Part shown: one piece after another, positions 35,745 through 44,476 of the stretch
Layout of the letters: each line of letters starts with the position of its first letter
Position numbering within the stretch: the first letter of the stretch is position 1
Assembly: GCA_002066995.1 (NCBI GenBank)
Contig: MWTC01000016.1
Location: 62,001 to 126,000, forward strand
DNA length: 64,000 bases
Source of the DNA: Sphingobacteriales bacterium UTBCD1
GTDB lineage: Bacteria; Bacteroidota; Bacteroidia; Chitinophagales; Chitinophagaceae
Direction: 5' to 3'
Program-made: the position numbers and the translations under genes
The notes under the pieces: generated by a model
Told to the model about the DNA's origin: nothing
Databases searched by the model: none
What the model saw: only the letters and a program-made list of their open reading frames with translations

Positions 35745-35952
35745 CTGAATATTTTTTGTTTGAAGGAATGAATTTACAATGATTTCGACAACTTCCGGAT
35801 TAGCCGCTATTGGGATAAAAATTCATGAAATTCATTTAGGTATTTCATAGTGCAAAGTTATTGAAACCGGGCCTGCAAAATTAAATAGTACTTATCGGCC
35901 GGAATAAGGAGAAACTTTTTTAATGTAAAGTTAGCAGATGAAATATGCTGCT

Positions 35953-37350
35953 CTATTTATTGAGGCTGATACCCACTTTAAAGCCGAAGTCAAATAAATT
36001 TTCTTTAACCGGGTATTGATTACGGAAGCTTGATAACAATTGGTACCTGACTTGCGGGCCTAACTGCCAGTTCATTTTAGCGGTAGAATAGGTGACAAAG
36101 AGTTCTAACCCCGTATTCATATTCCACCGGCGGACAAGCCATGGAACCTCTACGTAATTTTTATAATCTGTAGAAATAAGATAAGCTCTATCACTGATAA
36201 TATATGTTGGCTGAATTGTGCCTGCAATCCCAAAATTAGTTTTATTATTCTCTGTAAAATTGTATTCTATGCCGACCGGAGCCGAAGCAGAGAAATAGAA
36301 GTTTTGCAGCCAGCCGGATTTATAACCATTGAAATTCCTGTATTGTGTGACTTCATTCAGTGAATCTTTTCCCCTGTTGCTGTTGAGCGCTATTGTAGCT
36401 ACTTCGTTGGTATATGAATATGCTTTTATTCCGTACCGGTTGATATTGAACTGCATCCCTGCTCGAACCTTCAGTTTCTTTGTGAGAGGATAACCTGCAA
36501 TCAAACCTATTTCAAAGCCCATATCAGGTTTATGGGTAACCACGCTGTTTACGTTATAGAAATAAGCATAACTGTAATTACTGGATGCATAAGCGGCATC
36601 TTGCAGGTATGATTTGTTCTCTGTTAATCTTCTGTAGCTGATGGTAGGTGCGACAGATATCTGCCATTTTATTTTTCTGTGTTTTACCTGGAGAGCCTTG
36701 CTGTTTTCTGAGCTTTCAGGAGAAAAATCATTACTTTTTTCAGGGACAGCAGTTTGGTTAATTCCTGTTATAAATTTTTCAGGATGGCCGGCTGGTTTAT
36801 CATTGTTGACTGGATCCCGGTAAATAAGATCAGGAGTTGGAAGAATGTGAGCTTCATCTTTTTTTGCAAAAATTAATTTCTCAGTCAAGTTCACGTTATC
36901 AGGCTCATTGTTGTGAATAGCCGGGAGAGAGACTGATGTTTGATTAATATCCGGTACGACATTTCCTTTAGGAATTGAAGCTATCCGGTTTTTTGCTGCT
37001 TTTTTCTTAATACCTGGTGAAAAAGAAGTTTTGTTTATATGATCTGGAAATGTGTTTTTGATACTATTTATTTCGGATTGCTTTTCAATTGTCCGCTGAT
37101 TATTTTTAGTAGGAGAAATGTCTAAGTTGTTAATCGTTTGTAGTTTTGCTTTTGGTGAATTGATGATCGTCCAAGTAGCAACAACAGAGGCAAGAATCAC
37201 GAACGAAATTCCCAATATATACCATTTCTTCCGGACGTGAAGCGAAGAATAGATTCCCTTCCACACCTTTTCAGATGGATACATCCGGTATTGATCTGCA
37301 TTTTGTCTGACAAATCTTTCAAAATCGTTATTGTCAAGGTTCTTCTGCAT
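35953..37350 (-). CDS. Anti-sigma-like membrane protein fused to an outer-membrane beta-barrel-like domain
   Basis: A 465-residue protein of unusual layout. Residues 1-40 are a cytosolic segment (FERFVRQNADQYRMYPSEKVWKG) resembling those at the N-terminus of anti-sigma proteins. Residues ~42-62 form one membrane helix (WYILGISFVILASVVATWTI). Residues ~63-215 are a Lys/Asn/Ser/Pro-rich linker. Residues ~216-465 contain alternating amphipathic beta-strands (WQISVAPTISYRRL, DMGFEIGLIAGYP, WQLGPQVRYQLLSSF) ending KVGISLNK, like a small OmpA/PorT-type barrel. It lies 31 bp downstream of an ECF sigma gene and is almost certainly its partner. No signal peptide is seen, so how a barrel would reach the outer membrane is unclear. 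Confidence 0.65.
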   Translation of the reverse strand: MQKNLDNNDFERFVRQNADQYRMYPSEKVWKGIYSSLHVRKKWYILGISFVILASVVATWTIINSPKAKLQTINNLDISPTKNNQRTIEKQSEINSIKNTFPDHINKTSFSPGIKKKAAKNRIASIPKGNVVPDINQTSVSLPAIHNNEPDNVNLTEKLIFAKKDEAHILPTPDLIYRDPVNNDKPAGHPEKFITGINQTAVPEKSNDFSPESSENSKALQVKHRKIKWQISVAPTISYRRLTENKSYLQDAAYASSNYSYAYFYNVNSVVTHKPDMGFEIGLIAGYPLTKKLKVRAGMQFNINRYGIKAYSYTNEVATIALNSNRGKDSLNEVTQYRNFNGYKSGWLQNFYFSASAPVGIEYNFTENNKTNFGIAGTIQPTYIISDRAYLISTDYKNYVEVPWLVRRWNMNTGLELFVTYSTAKMNWQLGPQVRYQLLSSFRNQYPVKENLFDFGFKVGISLNK

Positions 37351-37381
37351 AATCAGTCACTAATTTAGGGTACGTTCAAAA

Positions 37382-37963
37382 TTATCTTTGGCTAACAGCT
37401 GTAAGCCAATCAAATTCATGTTTTGGTTTATGCAATATTCTTTTCTGCACCAGTATATCCTCCAGCATTGATTTTGCCCTTGTATATTGGCTCCGGCTGG
37501 TACTTTCTTCGATATCCAGCATTTTACCGATCTCCCTGTGACTATATCCTTCAATTGCATATAAATTAAGTACTGTTCGGTATCCAATTGGCAGTAAGCG
37601 GATGCATTCTACTACCTGTTTGGCCTGGATGATCGAGGGAATGCTTTCCTCTCTTATATAGGCACCGGCAGCATGAACGATATCCACGTTTTCACTGAAC
37701 TTTTTATTTTTTTTCAGGATATTGATGCAGGTATGAATTATGATCTTTCGTATCCACCCTTCAAATGCTCCCCGGTTTTCAAAACTCTTTATTTGTAAAA
37801 AAACTTTAATAAAACCTTCCTGCAGCATATCCTCGGCATCTTCACGGCTATGAGCGAAACGATAACACACCGCCAGCATTTTCGGACTGTACCTGTTGTA
37901 CAGTTCACGCTGGGCGGATGCGTCATTTCTTAAACACCCTTGTAAAATGGCTTCCTCCGTCAT
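37382..37963 (-). CDS. ECF-subfamily RNA polymerase sigma factor
   Basis: A 193-residue sigma factor with region 2 (RFAHSREDAEDMLQEGFIKVF; GAFEGWIRKIIIHTCINILKK) and region 4 (LPIGYRTVLNLYAIEGYSHREI, then the helix-turn-helix GKMLDIEESTSRSQYTRAKS). The C-terminal tail of ~20 residues is extended. It is the first gene of a two-gene unit with the membrane/barrel protein downstream. Only a weak -7 candidate (TAAATTAC) precedes it, so it may be auto-regulated from a different promoter. Distinct in sequence from the ECF factor at 7088-7609. Confidence 0.9.
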   Translation of the reverse strand: MTEEAILQGCLRNDASAQRELYNRYSPKMLAVCYRFAHSREDAEDMLQEGFIKVFLQIKSFENRGAFEGWIRKIIIHTCINILKKNKKFSENVDIVHAAGAYIREESIPSIIQAKQVVECIRLLPIGYRTVLNLYAIEGYSHREIGKMLDIEESTSRSQYTRAKSMLEDILVQKRILHKPKHEFDWLTAVSQR

Positions 37964-38133
37964 ATCTGCCGATTGGATGCCTGTAATTTAGACAATTTTC
38001 CTATACAAGTGCTGCACAGTTCTGTAAAATTTATGATGGAAATAGTCTCCCGGCTTTCTGAACTGAAGATTTTGTAAAGGCGGACGTAGAAAATATGATA
38101 TGATTTCCCGGGATTAGAGTTAATAGTTCGTTA

Positions 38134-38622
38134 TTACTGTTTTTTTCTTACCAAACTGTCTATTGGATATTTTGCTTTCATGCTATCCCTGGAAGCATCA
38201 GCCCAAGCCATAAGTTTGCTTTTATCAGCCTCTGAAAGAACAGCATCTTTATGTGTCCATGTATATGAGTTGATTGGCATTTCACCTTCTTTAACCTGCT
38301 CTGTAATTTCTTCGAATTTGTGATACTGGAAGCGCAAAGATTTATTTGAAAATTCATCAAAGTTGATTTCATTTTTTCCCTCTTTTATGTGATGATTGAG
38401 CCACCAGGCAACCGGCTGAATATTGGCATACCAGGGATAGTTTGTATTGTTGCTGTGACAATCATTGCAGGATCTTTCTAAAATGGATTTTATGTCATCC
38501 GGAACTGTAAATGATTTGCCGATATAATTAGGCTGGTCACCTTTCGATTTATTTCTTTTTGGATGAAAAAGTTGGATTATTACAAGCGCAATCAATAAAA
38601 CGATCAGGATCTTTTTTATCAT
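38134..38622 (-). CDS. Membrane-anchored haem-binding domain protein
   Basis: A 162-residue protein with an N-terminal membrane anchor (residues ~3-19) and a periplasmic haem-binding domain with one CxxCH motif (CNDCH, C52-H56). It is followed by the Trp-rich NYPWYANIQPVAWWLNHHIKEGK segment and EGEMPINSYTW, whose Met may be the distal ligand. This corresponds to the Haem_bd family of c-type cytochrome-like proteins in Bacteroidota. Electron-transfer or haem-sensing function is inferred. It lies 24 bp upstream of the gpmI stop side, in the same direction as gpmI and downstream of it. Confidence 0.85.
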   Translation of the reverse strand: MIKKILIVLLIALVIIQLFHPKRNKSKGDQPNYIGKSFTVPDDIKSILERSCNDCHSNNTNYPWYANIQPVAWWLNHHIKEGKNEINFDEFSNKSLRFQYHKFEEITEQVKEGEMPINSYTWTHKDAVLSEADKSKLMAWADASRDSMKAKYPIDSLVRKKQ

Positions 38623-38646
38623 AGATGGGAAAATTATTAAATAAAA

Positions 38647-40179
38647 TTACGATTTATTAATCAAAATATCACCTGTCATTTCTTTTGGTACTGGAATATT
38701 CATCATGGTTAAAATGGTTGGAGCAATATCTCCAAGTTTCCCGGGCCGTATATCTCCTTTCCAGTTATTGTCAATAATGAAAAAGGGAACCAGGTTTTTT
38801 GTATGGGCTGTATTGGGACTGCCGTCAGCATTGACCATGTAATCTGCATTGCCATGGTCCGCTGTTAAAAAAATTGTATATCCGTTTTCCAGCCCTGCGG
38901 TGACGATCCTGCCGACGCACTTATCTACGGTTTCAACGGCTTTTATTGCAGCTTCCCATACCCCTGTATGGCCCACCATATCTGCATTGGCGTAATTCAG
39001 GCAAATGAAGTCCGCCGTTTTATTCTCTATCTCAGGGATCAGGGCATCGGTCACTTCATAAGCGCTCATTTCAGGTTTTAGATCATAAGTGGCTACTTTT
39101 GGAGATAGGATCAGAATCCTTTTTTCCCCCTCAAAAGGTTTTTCTCTTCCGCCACTGAAGAAGAAAGTGACATGCGGGTACTTTTCTGTCTCTGCAATAC
39201 GAATCTGCTTCAGGTTATTATTCTGGATCACTTCACCCAGCGTATTTTTTAAATCATCATTTTCAAAAACGACAGAAACTTTATTAAAACTATGATCATA
39301 CTCGGTCATAGTAGTGAAGTCCAGTTCCAGTTTTTTCATCCCTTTATCAGGCATGTCGGTTTGGGTCAATACCTGAGTTATTTCACGGCAACGGTCTGTG
39401 CGGAAATTAAAGCAGATCACCACATCATCACTTTTAATGGTGACGAGCGGTTGCTGTGCTTCATCAATTATTACTGTGGGTTTAATGAATTCATCCGTCA
39501 CGCTGTTAGTATATGAATTTTCCACAGCCTGCAATGCGTCTGTCGCTTTTTCCCCAACACCATTTACCATTGCATCATAAGCCAGTTTTATTCTCTCCCA
39601 ACGCTTATCACGATCCATGGCATAGTATCGTCCACAGACCGTTGCGATCTTTCCTACTGTTTTATTGATATGCAACTGCAGTTCTTTTATGAATCCTAAA
39701 CCGCTTTTCGGGTCACAGTCACGGCCATCAGTGAAAGCATGAATAAAAACATTTTCCAGTCCTTCGCTATTGCAAACGTCAAGAATGGCTTTCAGGTGAT
39801 CTATATGTGAATGAACCCCGCCGTTGCTTACCAAACCCAGTAAGTGCAGGGATTTATTGCTTTTTCTTGCATGGCGGACCGAACGGAGCAATACAGGATT
39901 TTTTGCGAATTCACCTTCTTTAATTGCTTTATTGATCCTTTGCAGTTCCTGGTAAACGATCCTTCCGGCACCCAGGTTCAGGTGGCCCACTTCTGAATTT
40001 CCCATCTGGCCATCAGGCAATCCTACAGCTTCACCGCATGTAATCAATGTAGAGTGGGAGTATTTTGTGTATAAAGACCTGAAGAGAGGAGTGTTTGCAT
40101 TTTGAATAGCATCTGAGGAGGCAACTTTTCCCAGGCCCCAGCCGTCCATTATCAGCAAAATTATTTTTCGGTTACTCAT
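38647..40179 (-). CDS. gpmI: 2,3-bisphosphoglycerate-independent phosphoglycerate mutase
   Basis: A 510-residue manganese enzyme of glycolysis/gluconeogenesis that interconverts 3- and 2-phosphoglycerate. The alkaline-phosphatase-like half begins with ILLIMDGWGLG, and the catalytic Ser is in QMGNSEVGHLNLGAGR (residues ~57-72). The phosphotransferase insert contains HSHIDHLKA and HAFTDGRDCDPKSG, and the C-terminal metal site is FLTADHGNAD. Standard length. A -7 box (40266-40273) lies ~86 bp upstream; the haem-binding gene follows after 24 bp and may be co-transcribed. Confidence 0.97.
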   Translation of the reverse strand: MSNRKIILLIMDGWGLGKVASSDAIQNANTPLFRSLYTKYSHSTLITCGEAVGLPDGQMGNSEVGHLNLGAGRIVYQELQRINKAIKEGEFAKNPVLLRSVRHARKSNKSLHLLGLVSNGGVHSHIDHLKAILDVCNSEGLENVFIHAFTDGRDCDPKSGLGFIKELQLHINKTVGKIATVCGRYYAMDRDKRWERIKLAYDAMVNGVGEKATDALQAVENSYTNSVTDEFIKPTVIIDEAQQPLVTIKSDDVVICFNFRTDRCREITQVLTQTDMPDKGMKKLELDFTTMTEYDHSFNKVSVVFENDDLKNTLGEVIQNNNLKQIRIAETEKYPHVTFFFSGGREKPFEGEKRILILSPKVATYDLKPEMSAYEVTDALIPEIENKTADFICLNYANADMVGHTGVWEAAIKAVETVDKCVGRIVTAGLENGYTIFLTADHGNADYMVNADGSPNTAHTKNLVPFFIIDNNWKGDIRPGKLGDIAPTILTMMNIPVPKEMTGDILINKS

Positions 40180-40265
40180 GAAAATGTATTTAGAATTGGT
40201 AGAAACGCATTTGATTTTTAAGGAAAAAGCCGGATTTTACAGGGATTTATCCTCTTTTTGGCGTG

Positions 40266-40273
40266 CAAATCTA
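40266..40273 (-). promoter_or_regulatory. -7 promoter box candidate of gpmI
   Basis: TAGATTTG on the minus strand (TAnnTTTG); the leader to the ATG at 40179 would be about 80 nt. Confidence 0.4.
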
Positions 40274-40402
40274 CATTCATTTGATCTATTACCCTTTGTT
40301 ATCGCTAAAGCAGCTGATTTTTAGTATTTTGTGTCATTAAAAATGATAGTTTTAATAATGGCATATTTTTAGTTCAATACATCTGCGCAAATCATTATTA
40401 GT

Positions 40403-40792
40403 ATGAAACAATTATTTACTTTTCTTTTAATCGCTCCGCTTGTCGTGCTTACTGCTTTTACGCAGAAGAATGATATAGACGGCGTCATTGGAGCATTACG
40501 TTCGGGAAATGCAGAAGAATTGTCCAGGTACTTTGATGACAATGTGGAACTCACTTTACCCGACAAGAGCGACAATTACAGCAGGGCACAGGCTGTATTG
40601 ATCCTGAGAGATTTTTTCAGCAACAACAGCGTTTCAAATTTTGAATTGAAGCATAAGGGGGACAATGGCGGAGGACAGTTCTGCATTGGTACTTTACAGA
40701 CCAAAACTGGAAATTTCCGGACAACAGTTTTTATGAAATTGAAAGGCTCCAGGCAGGTGGTGAAACAGATCCGGTTCCAGGCGATTGAATAG
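40403..40792 (+). CDS. DUF4783 secreted NTF2-like protein
   Basis: A 129-residue protein with a signal peptide (MKQLFTFLLIAPLVVLTAFTQ) and a compact NTF2/SnoaL-like fold (DIDGVIGALRSGNAEELSRYF then beta-strands ending QIRFQAIE). DUF4783 is a Bacteroidota family commonly located just upstream of nadC, as here. Function unknown; the fold suggests ligand binding. A terminator hairpin at 40823-40849 ends its transcript and abuts the nadC promoter. Confidence 0.85.
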   Translation: MKQLFTFLLIAPLVVLTAFTQKNDIDGVIGALRSGNAEELSRYFDDNVELTLPDKSDNYSRAQAVLILRDFFSNNSVSNFELKHKGDNGGGQFCIGTLQTKTGNFRTTVFMKLKGSRQVVKQIRFQAIE

Positions 40793-40822
40793 TGGTATAT
40801 ATTTTTTTTAAAAAAATCCATG

Positions 40823-40849
40823 CTCCGGTAATTACTGCCGGAGTTTTTT
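40823..40849 (+). terminator. Terminator after DUF4783 gene
   Basis: CTCCGG (40823-40828) pairs with CCGGAG (40838-40843) and is followed by six T residues. The last T is also the first base of the nadC -7 box. Confidence 0.8.
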
Positions 40850-40856
40850 ATTTTTG
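40849..40856 (+). promoter_or_regulatory. -7 promoter box of nadC
   Basis: TATTTTTG (TAnnTTTG), 5 nt before the ATG at 40862. Overlaps the T-run of the upstream terminator. Confidence 0.6.
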
Positions 40857-40861
40857 CCCGG

Positions 40862-41722
40862 ATGAATTTTGATCGGCAATTATATCACCTAACAGATGAA
40901 GCTCTGGCTGAGGATGTTGGAGAGGGTGACTTCTCAACATTATCGTGTATTCCCCCGGAGGTGAAGGGAAAAGCTGTTTTAAAGATCAAACAAGAAGGAA
41001 TCCTTGCAGGGGTATCAGTAGCCCGCAAGATATTTTTGTACCGGGAACCTGGCTGCAGCTTCACTTCATATAAGAATGATGGTGATGAAATGAGGCCGGG
41101 TGACATGGCATTTGAGGTCGGATGTACCGTACATACATTGCTGAACTGCGAACGATTCGTATTGAACTGCATGCAGCGTATGAGCGGCATTGCCACACTT
41201 ACCCGTCAGTATGTTGATAAGCTGAAAGGATATAAAACAAAAGTGCTGGACACCCGTAAGACCACACCTAATTTTCGATTGCTGGAAAAAGAAGCGGTTC
41301 GGATCGGCGGAGGGGTCAATCATCGTTTTGGTTTGTACGACATGATCATGCTGAAAGATAATCATATTGATTTCTGCGGCGGTATTGAGAAAGCCATTGA
41401 AAAAGCAGCTCATTATGTAGTAAGTAAGAAGCCCGATTTAAAAATTGAAGTGGAGGCAAGGAACCTGGATGACGTAAAGAAAGTGGTTGCCACCGGTAAA
41501 GGAAAAGTATTCCGTATCCTGCTTGATAATTTTACCCCTCAACAGATCGGGGAAGCATTAAGGATTATCAATGGTGCATTTGAGACTGAAGCCAGCGGAG
41601 GCATCAACTTGGAAAATATTATTGATTATGCAAAAACAGGTGTGGATTATATTAGTGTGGGAGCATTGATCCACCAGGCAAAGAGTCTTGATCTTAGTTT
41701 AAAGGCAGTCTCTCAGAACTAA
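40862..41722 (+). CDS. nadC: Nicotinate-nucleotide pyrophosphorylase (carboxylating)
   Basis: A 286-residue enzyme that converts quinolinate and PRPP to nicotinate mononucleotide, CO2 and pyrophosphate in de novo NAD synthesis. Signatures: EDVGEGDFSTLSC near the N-terminus, NCMQRMSGIATLT, LDTRKTTPNFRLLEKEAVRIGGG (quinolinate/PRPP site), HRFGLYDMIMLKDNHI, EVEARNLDDV, and ASGGINLENI near the C-terminus. Standard length. A translation factor gene follows after 40 bp. The window also has nadE, but nadA/nadB are absent. Confidence 0.97.
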   Translation: MNFDRQLYHLTDEALAEDVGEGDFSTLSCIPPEVKGKAVLKIKQEGILAGVSVARKIFLYREPGCSFTSYKNDGDEMRPGDMAFEVGCTVHTLLNCERFVLNCMQRMSGIATLTRQYVDKLKGYKTKVLDTRKTTPNFRLLEKEAVRIGGGVNHRFGLYDMIMLKDNHIDFCGGIEKAIEKAAHYVVSKKPDLKIEVEARNLDDVKKVVATGKGKVFRILLDNFTPQQIGEALRIINGAFETEASGGINLENIIDYAKTGVDYISVGALIHQAKSLDLSLKAVSQN

Positions 41723-41762
41723 TCCAAAGGAGGGATGTGAAGTCAAAAATTCTGAAAAACTT

Positions 41763-42107
41763 ATGTCAAAGAAAAACAGGCCCGACAGCAGGGGATTTGT
41801 ATACAGCACCAATCCCGGTTTTCAATTTGAGCATGGAGCGGAAGCTCCGGAAACATTACGTCCTTCTCAGCAAACATTGAGAGTAAAACCCGATACAAAA
41901 CAACGGGCTGGAAAAGTTGTAACACTGATTGAAGGGTTTACAGGAAAAGAGGAAGATCTGAAAGAGCTGGAGAAAAAACTAAAATCGTTTTGTGGAACCG
42001 GCGGATCATCAAAAGACGGCATCATTATCATCCAGGGCGATCAGCGGGAAAAAGTGATGCAATGGTTGCTGAAAAATAATTACAGCAAAGCAAAAAGGAT
42101 CAATTGA
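41763..42107 (+). CDS. SUI1/eIF1-family translation factor (YciH-like)
   Basis: A 114-residue protein of the SUI1 family. The disordered N-terminal 50 residues are followed by the SUI1 domain with KVVTLIEGFTGKEEDLKELEKKLKSF, then CGTGGSSKDGIIIIQGDQREKV and a C-terminal helix. In E. coli YciH has been linked to start-site fidelity and stress; the role in Bacteroidota, which rarely use Shine-Dalgarno pairing, is unknown. It follows nadC by 40 bp and may share its transcript. The next 326 bp (42108-42433) contain no gene. Confidence 0.9.
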   Translation: MSKKNRPDSRGFVYSTNPGFQFEHGAEAPETLRPSQQTLRVKPDTKQRAGKVVTLIEGFTGKEEDLKELEKKLKSFCGTGGSSKDGIIIIQGDQREKVMQWLLKNNYSKAKRIN

Positions 42108-42433
42108 CCATTTCAGGATGATCGGGAAAACTTTCTTGTAATGTTTCATTTTAATTCTACAGGCCTTTTTACGTTTTAAATCAGGAGGATCTCTAATAAT
42201 CCGAGTTTTAAAAAGAGTTTAATCATAAAAATTTTGACACTGATTGGTTTAATAGTTTTGTTTTGTAATGATTTTCTTCTTTTTTGGTTTGCAGTACTCT
42301 TTTTTTTGAGAATGTGCACACATGTCCTGTCAATTTTTTATTAATTAAAACACCAGTAGCGAAAATTTATTTTGTAATTTCAATTGTTCAAAAACCGCCA
42401 GCGTAATTAGGCCAACGTTTAAAGTGAAAATTT
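42108..42433. other. AT-rich intergenic region with a promoter candidate
   Basis: No ORF with coding character is visible on either strand. TTTG at 42233-42236 and TAGTTTTG at 42253-42260 (16 bp apart) form a plausible -33/-7 promoter. A second partial box (TATTTTG) lies ~60 bp before the downstream ATG. The long leader of ~165 nt from the first could hold regulatory RNA, but I see no known motif. Confidence 0.4.
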
Positions 42434-42898
42434 ATGAAATATTTTTTACTATCAACAATCCTGTTGATTTTTTTCATAAGCAGTTACAGTCAGCAAGTTA
42501 AAGATGAGGAAGTAAAAAAAGCACTACAAGCGATCTTACATTTCATGGAAAAAAATGATGCAGGTGCAGTTCAAAATTTGATAGCCGATGAATACCAAAT
42601 GGATGGCCACTCAGAGTTAACTTGTATAAAAAACAAAGCGCAACGACTTACAGGTATTCAATCAGGACAAATAAAATATGGGTCAATAAACCTGGAGGAT
42701 AAACAAAATCATTTGTATATATTAAATGATACCACAGCTACGGTGTTGGCACAAAGTACCGTAACATACAAAGCATGCAATAGTACCGGACCGGAATATG
42801 CAATCCGCACAAGCCAAACCAGCGTTCTGGTTTTTGTAAAAAGAAAAGGAAACTGGCTCTTATCATCAGAATGCGTGGGCCGAAATTGTACTCGATAA
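42434..42898 (+). CDS. Secreted DUF4440/NTF2-like protein
   Basis: A 154-residue protein with a signal peptide (MKYFLLSTILLIFFISSYSQ) and an NTF2-like domain of the DUF4440 type: KALQAILHFMEKNDAGAVQNLIADEYQM (first helix and cone entrance) and the beta-sheet ending SVLVFVKRKGNWLLSSECVGR. Three Cys residues (in LTCIKN, YKACNS, SECVG and GRNCT) could form disulfides. Probably periplasmic; ligand unknown. It is isolated in an AT-rich region and converges with icd (48 bp gap). Confidence 0.8.
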   Translation: MKYFLLSTILLIFFISSYSQQVKDEEVKKALQAILHFMEKNDAGAVQNLIADEYQMDGHSELTCIKNKAQRLTGIQSGQIKYGSINLEDKQNHLYILNDTTATVLAQSTVTYKACNSTGPEYAIRTSQTSVLVFVKRKGNWLLSSECVGRNCTR

Positions 42899-42946
42899 TT
42901 TTAAAAAAATTTTTTTCCACACAAACCTTTCACTATCAAATTTCCA

Positions 42947-44398
42947 TCATTGCCCCTGCGCTAAACTATACGCTCTTTTATCTCCCCACATGTTTAAAAG
43001 TTCTGAAGAGCAAATTTTAAAGTCACCACTGAGCCCAAGATAAAGTGCGATGATATCCTGTTGGCGCACCGGAGCCGTATCTACACTTTCAAAACGGGCA
43101 TTGAATTGATTCACGAGATTGGTGTAAACAGATCCGGTAGGCCATACCTGAGTACCACGGTTGCTGAGGTTGATGAGTTTGAATTTTTCTCCTGCATGCC
43201 GTTCACATTTCCGGGCAATGATATCCGGCTGTTCTGTGCTTTCTATGAAAAAATCAGCGCCAACGATCTTTTCCTGCTCCATTTCTTCGGTGACCATCAA
43301 CGGATTTTTTTCCAGTTTGAAATGAGTGGTGGTGGCCGGCATATTCTCCAGCAATGGCTTGGCACCCTGGGCAGGAGTTTTGCCAAAGTTGCTGATGATG
43401 GCTCCGGCAAATTCGGTCGTGTTCAGTGGCGGCCTGGTTTTTTCACCGAAGTCGCCGGTATGGATCCCTTGTTCCAGGGTGTAAAGCAAAGCGTTTTCAA
43501 TTTCTGCTGCATTCTTCATAAACCCAAGGTGGCGAAGCATGGCGATACCGCTGAGCAATAATGCAGTTGGATTGGCAATATTTTTTCCTGCAATATCCGG
43601 TGCTGTTCCATGTACCGCTTCAAATATGCAGATGTGGTCGCCGATGTTGGCAGAAGGGGCAAAGCCCAGCCCGCCCACTAATCCTGCACAGAGGTCGGAA
43701 ACGATATCCCCCTGCAGGTTGGTCAGGACGATCACATCAAAATTATCGGGTCGGGTGACAAGTTTCATGCACAGATCATCAATGATCACATCGTCTGATT
43801 TCAGTTCCGGGTATTTTTTTGCAACTTCATAAAAACATTCCAGGAAAAGGCCATCCGAGATCTTCATGATGTTTGCTTTATGAGCACAGGTAACTCTTTT
43901 TGCGTTTTTCTTTTTCGCCATTTCAAAAGCATATTTTATCACCTGCAGGCTTCCGGGCCGGGTGATGAAGCGGCGGCTCAGCGCAACGTCATGCGTCAGC
44001 ATGTGTTCAATACCACCATATGTGTCTTCGATATTTTCTCTCACCACAGTGATATCAACAGGGATTCCGGCTTTTGAAAAGACCGTGTCCACTCCATACA
44101 ATGTTTGAAAGACTCTTTTATTGGCGTAAGTGTTCCATGTTTTACGTGCAGTTACATTGATGCTTTTCATCCCTTTTCCTTTAGGTGTTTCCATCGGGCC
44201 TTTGAATAAGATACCCAGATTTTCGATCGTCAGTTTGGCATGAGGCGTCATTCCATTGCTGAATCCTTTGTCAAACACCCATTTTCCCATTTCAACCATT
44301 TCATATTCAAGCGGTACCTTATTGGCATTAAAAATTTTTAATACGGCATCCATGATCTCGGGGCCTATTCCATCACCTTTGGCAACAGCTATTTTCAT
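42947..44398 (-). CDS. icd: NADP-dependent isocitrate dehydrogenase with C-terminal extension
   Basis: A 483-residue enzyme of the TCA cycle (isocitrate to 2-oxoglutarate and CO2). N-terminal GDGIGPEIMDAVLKI, KGPMETPKGKG..SINVTARKTWNTYANKR (substrate arginines), VVRENIEDTYGGIEH, CAHKANIMKISDGLF, IIDDLCMKLV, and the cofactor loop EAVHGTAPDIAGKNIANP. After ~335 there is a ~140-residue extra domain like that of Thermus thermophilus IDH, making it longer than the E. coli type. The exact cofactor is not certain by eye. A consensus -7 box lies 19 bp upstream. It is divergent from apaG. Confidence 0.92.
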   Translation of the reverse strand: MKIAVAKGDGIGPEIMDAVLKIFNANKVPLEYEMVEMGKWVFDKGFSNGMTPHAKLTIENLGILFKGPMETPKGKGMKSINVTARKTWNTYANKRVFQTLYGVDTVFSKAGIPVDITVVRENIEDTYGGIEHMLTHDVALSRRFITRPGSLQVIKYAFEMAKKKNAKRVTCAHKANIMKISDGLFLECFYEVAKKYPELKSDDVIIDDLCMKLVTRPDNFDVIVLTNLQGDIVSDLCAGLVGGLGFAPSANIGDHICIFEAVHGTAPDIAGKNIANPTALLLSGIAMLRHLGFMKNAAEIENALLYTLEQGIHTGDFGEKTRPPLNTTEFAGAIISNFGKTPAQGAKPLLENMPATTTHFKLEKNPLMVTEEMEQEKIVGADFFIESTEQPDIIARKCERHAGEKFKLINLSNRGTQVWPTGSVYTNLVNQFNARFESVDTAPVRQQDIIALYLGLSGDFKICSSELLNMWGDKRAYSLAQGQ

Positions 44399-44417
44399 AA
44401 AATTTCAAATTTCAATG

Positions 44418-44425
44418 CAAAATTA
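44418..44425 (-). promoter_or_regulatory. -7 promoter box of icd
   Basis: TAATTTTG on the minus strand (TAnnTTTG), ending 19 bp before the ATG at 44398. Confidence 0.55.
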
Positions 44426-44476
44426 GGGGTTGATGGCCCTTCATTGTTTTTCTTTATTTTTACACAAAGCGTTTTT

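Noticed and set aside
43061-43832. Long plus-strand ORFs (166 and 97 residues) opposite icd
   Set aside because: They are antisense to conserved, catalytically essential parts of isocitrate dehydrogenase; protein composition is not natural.
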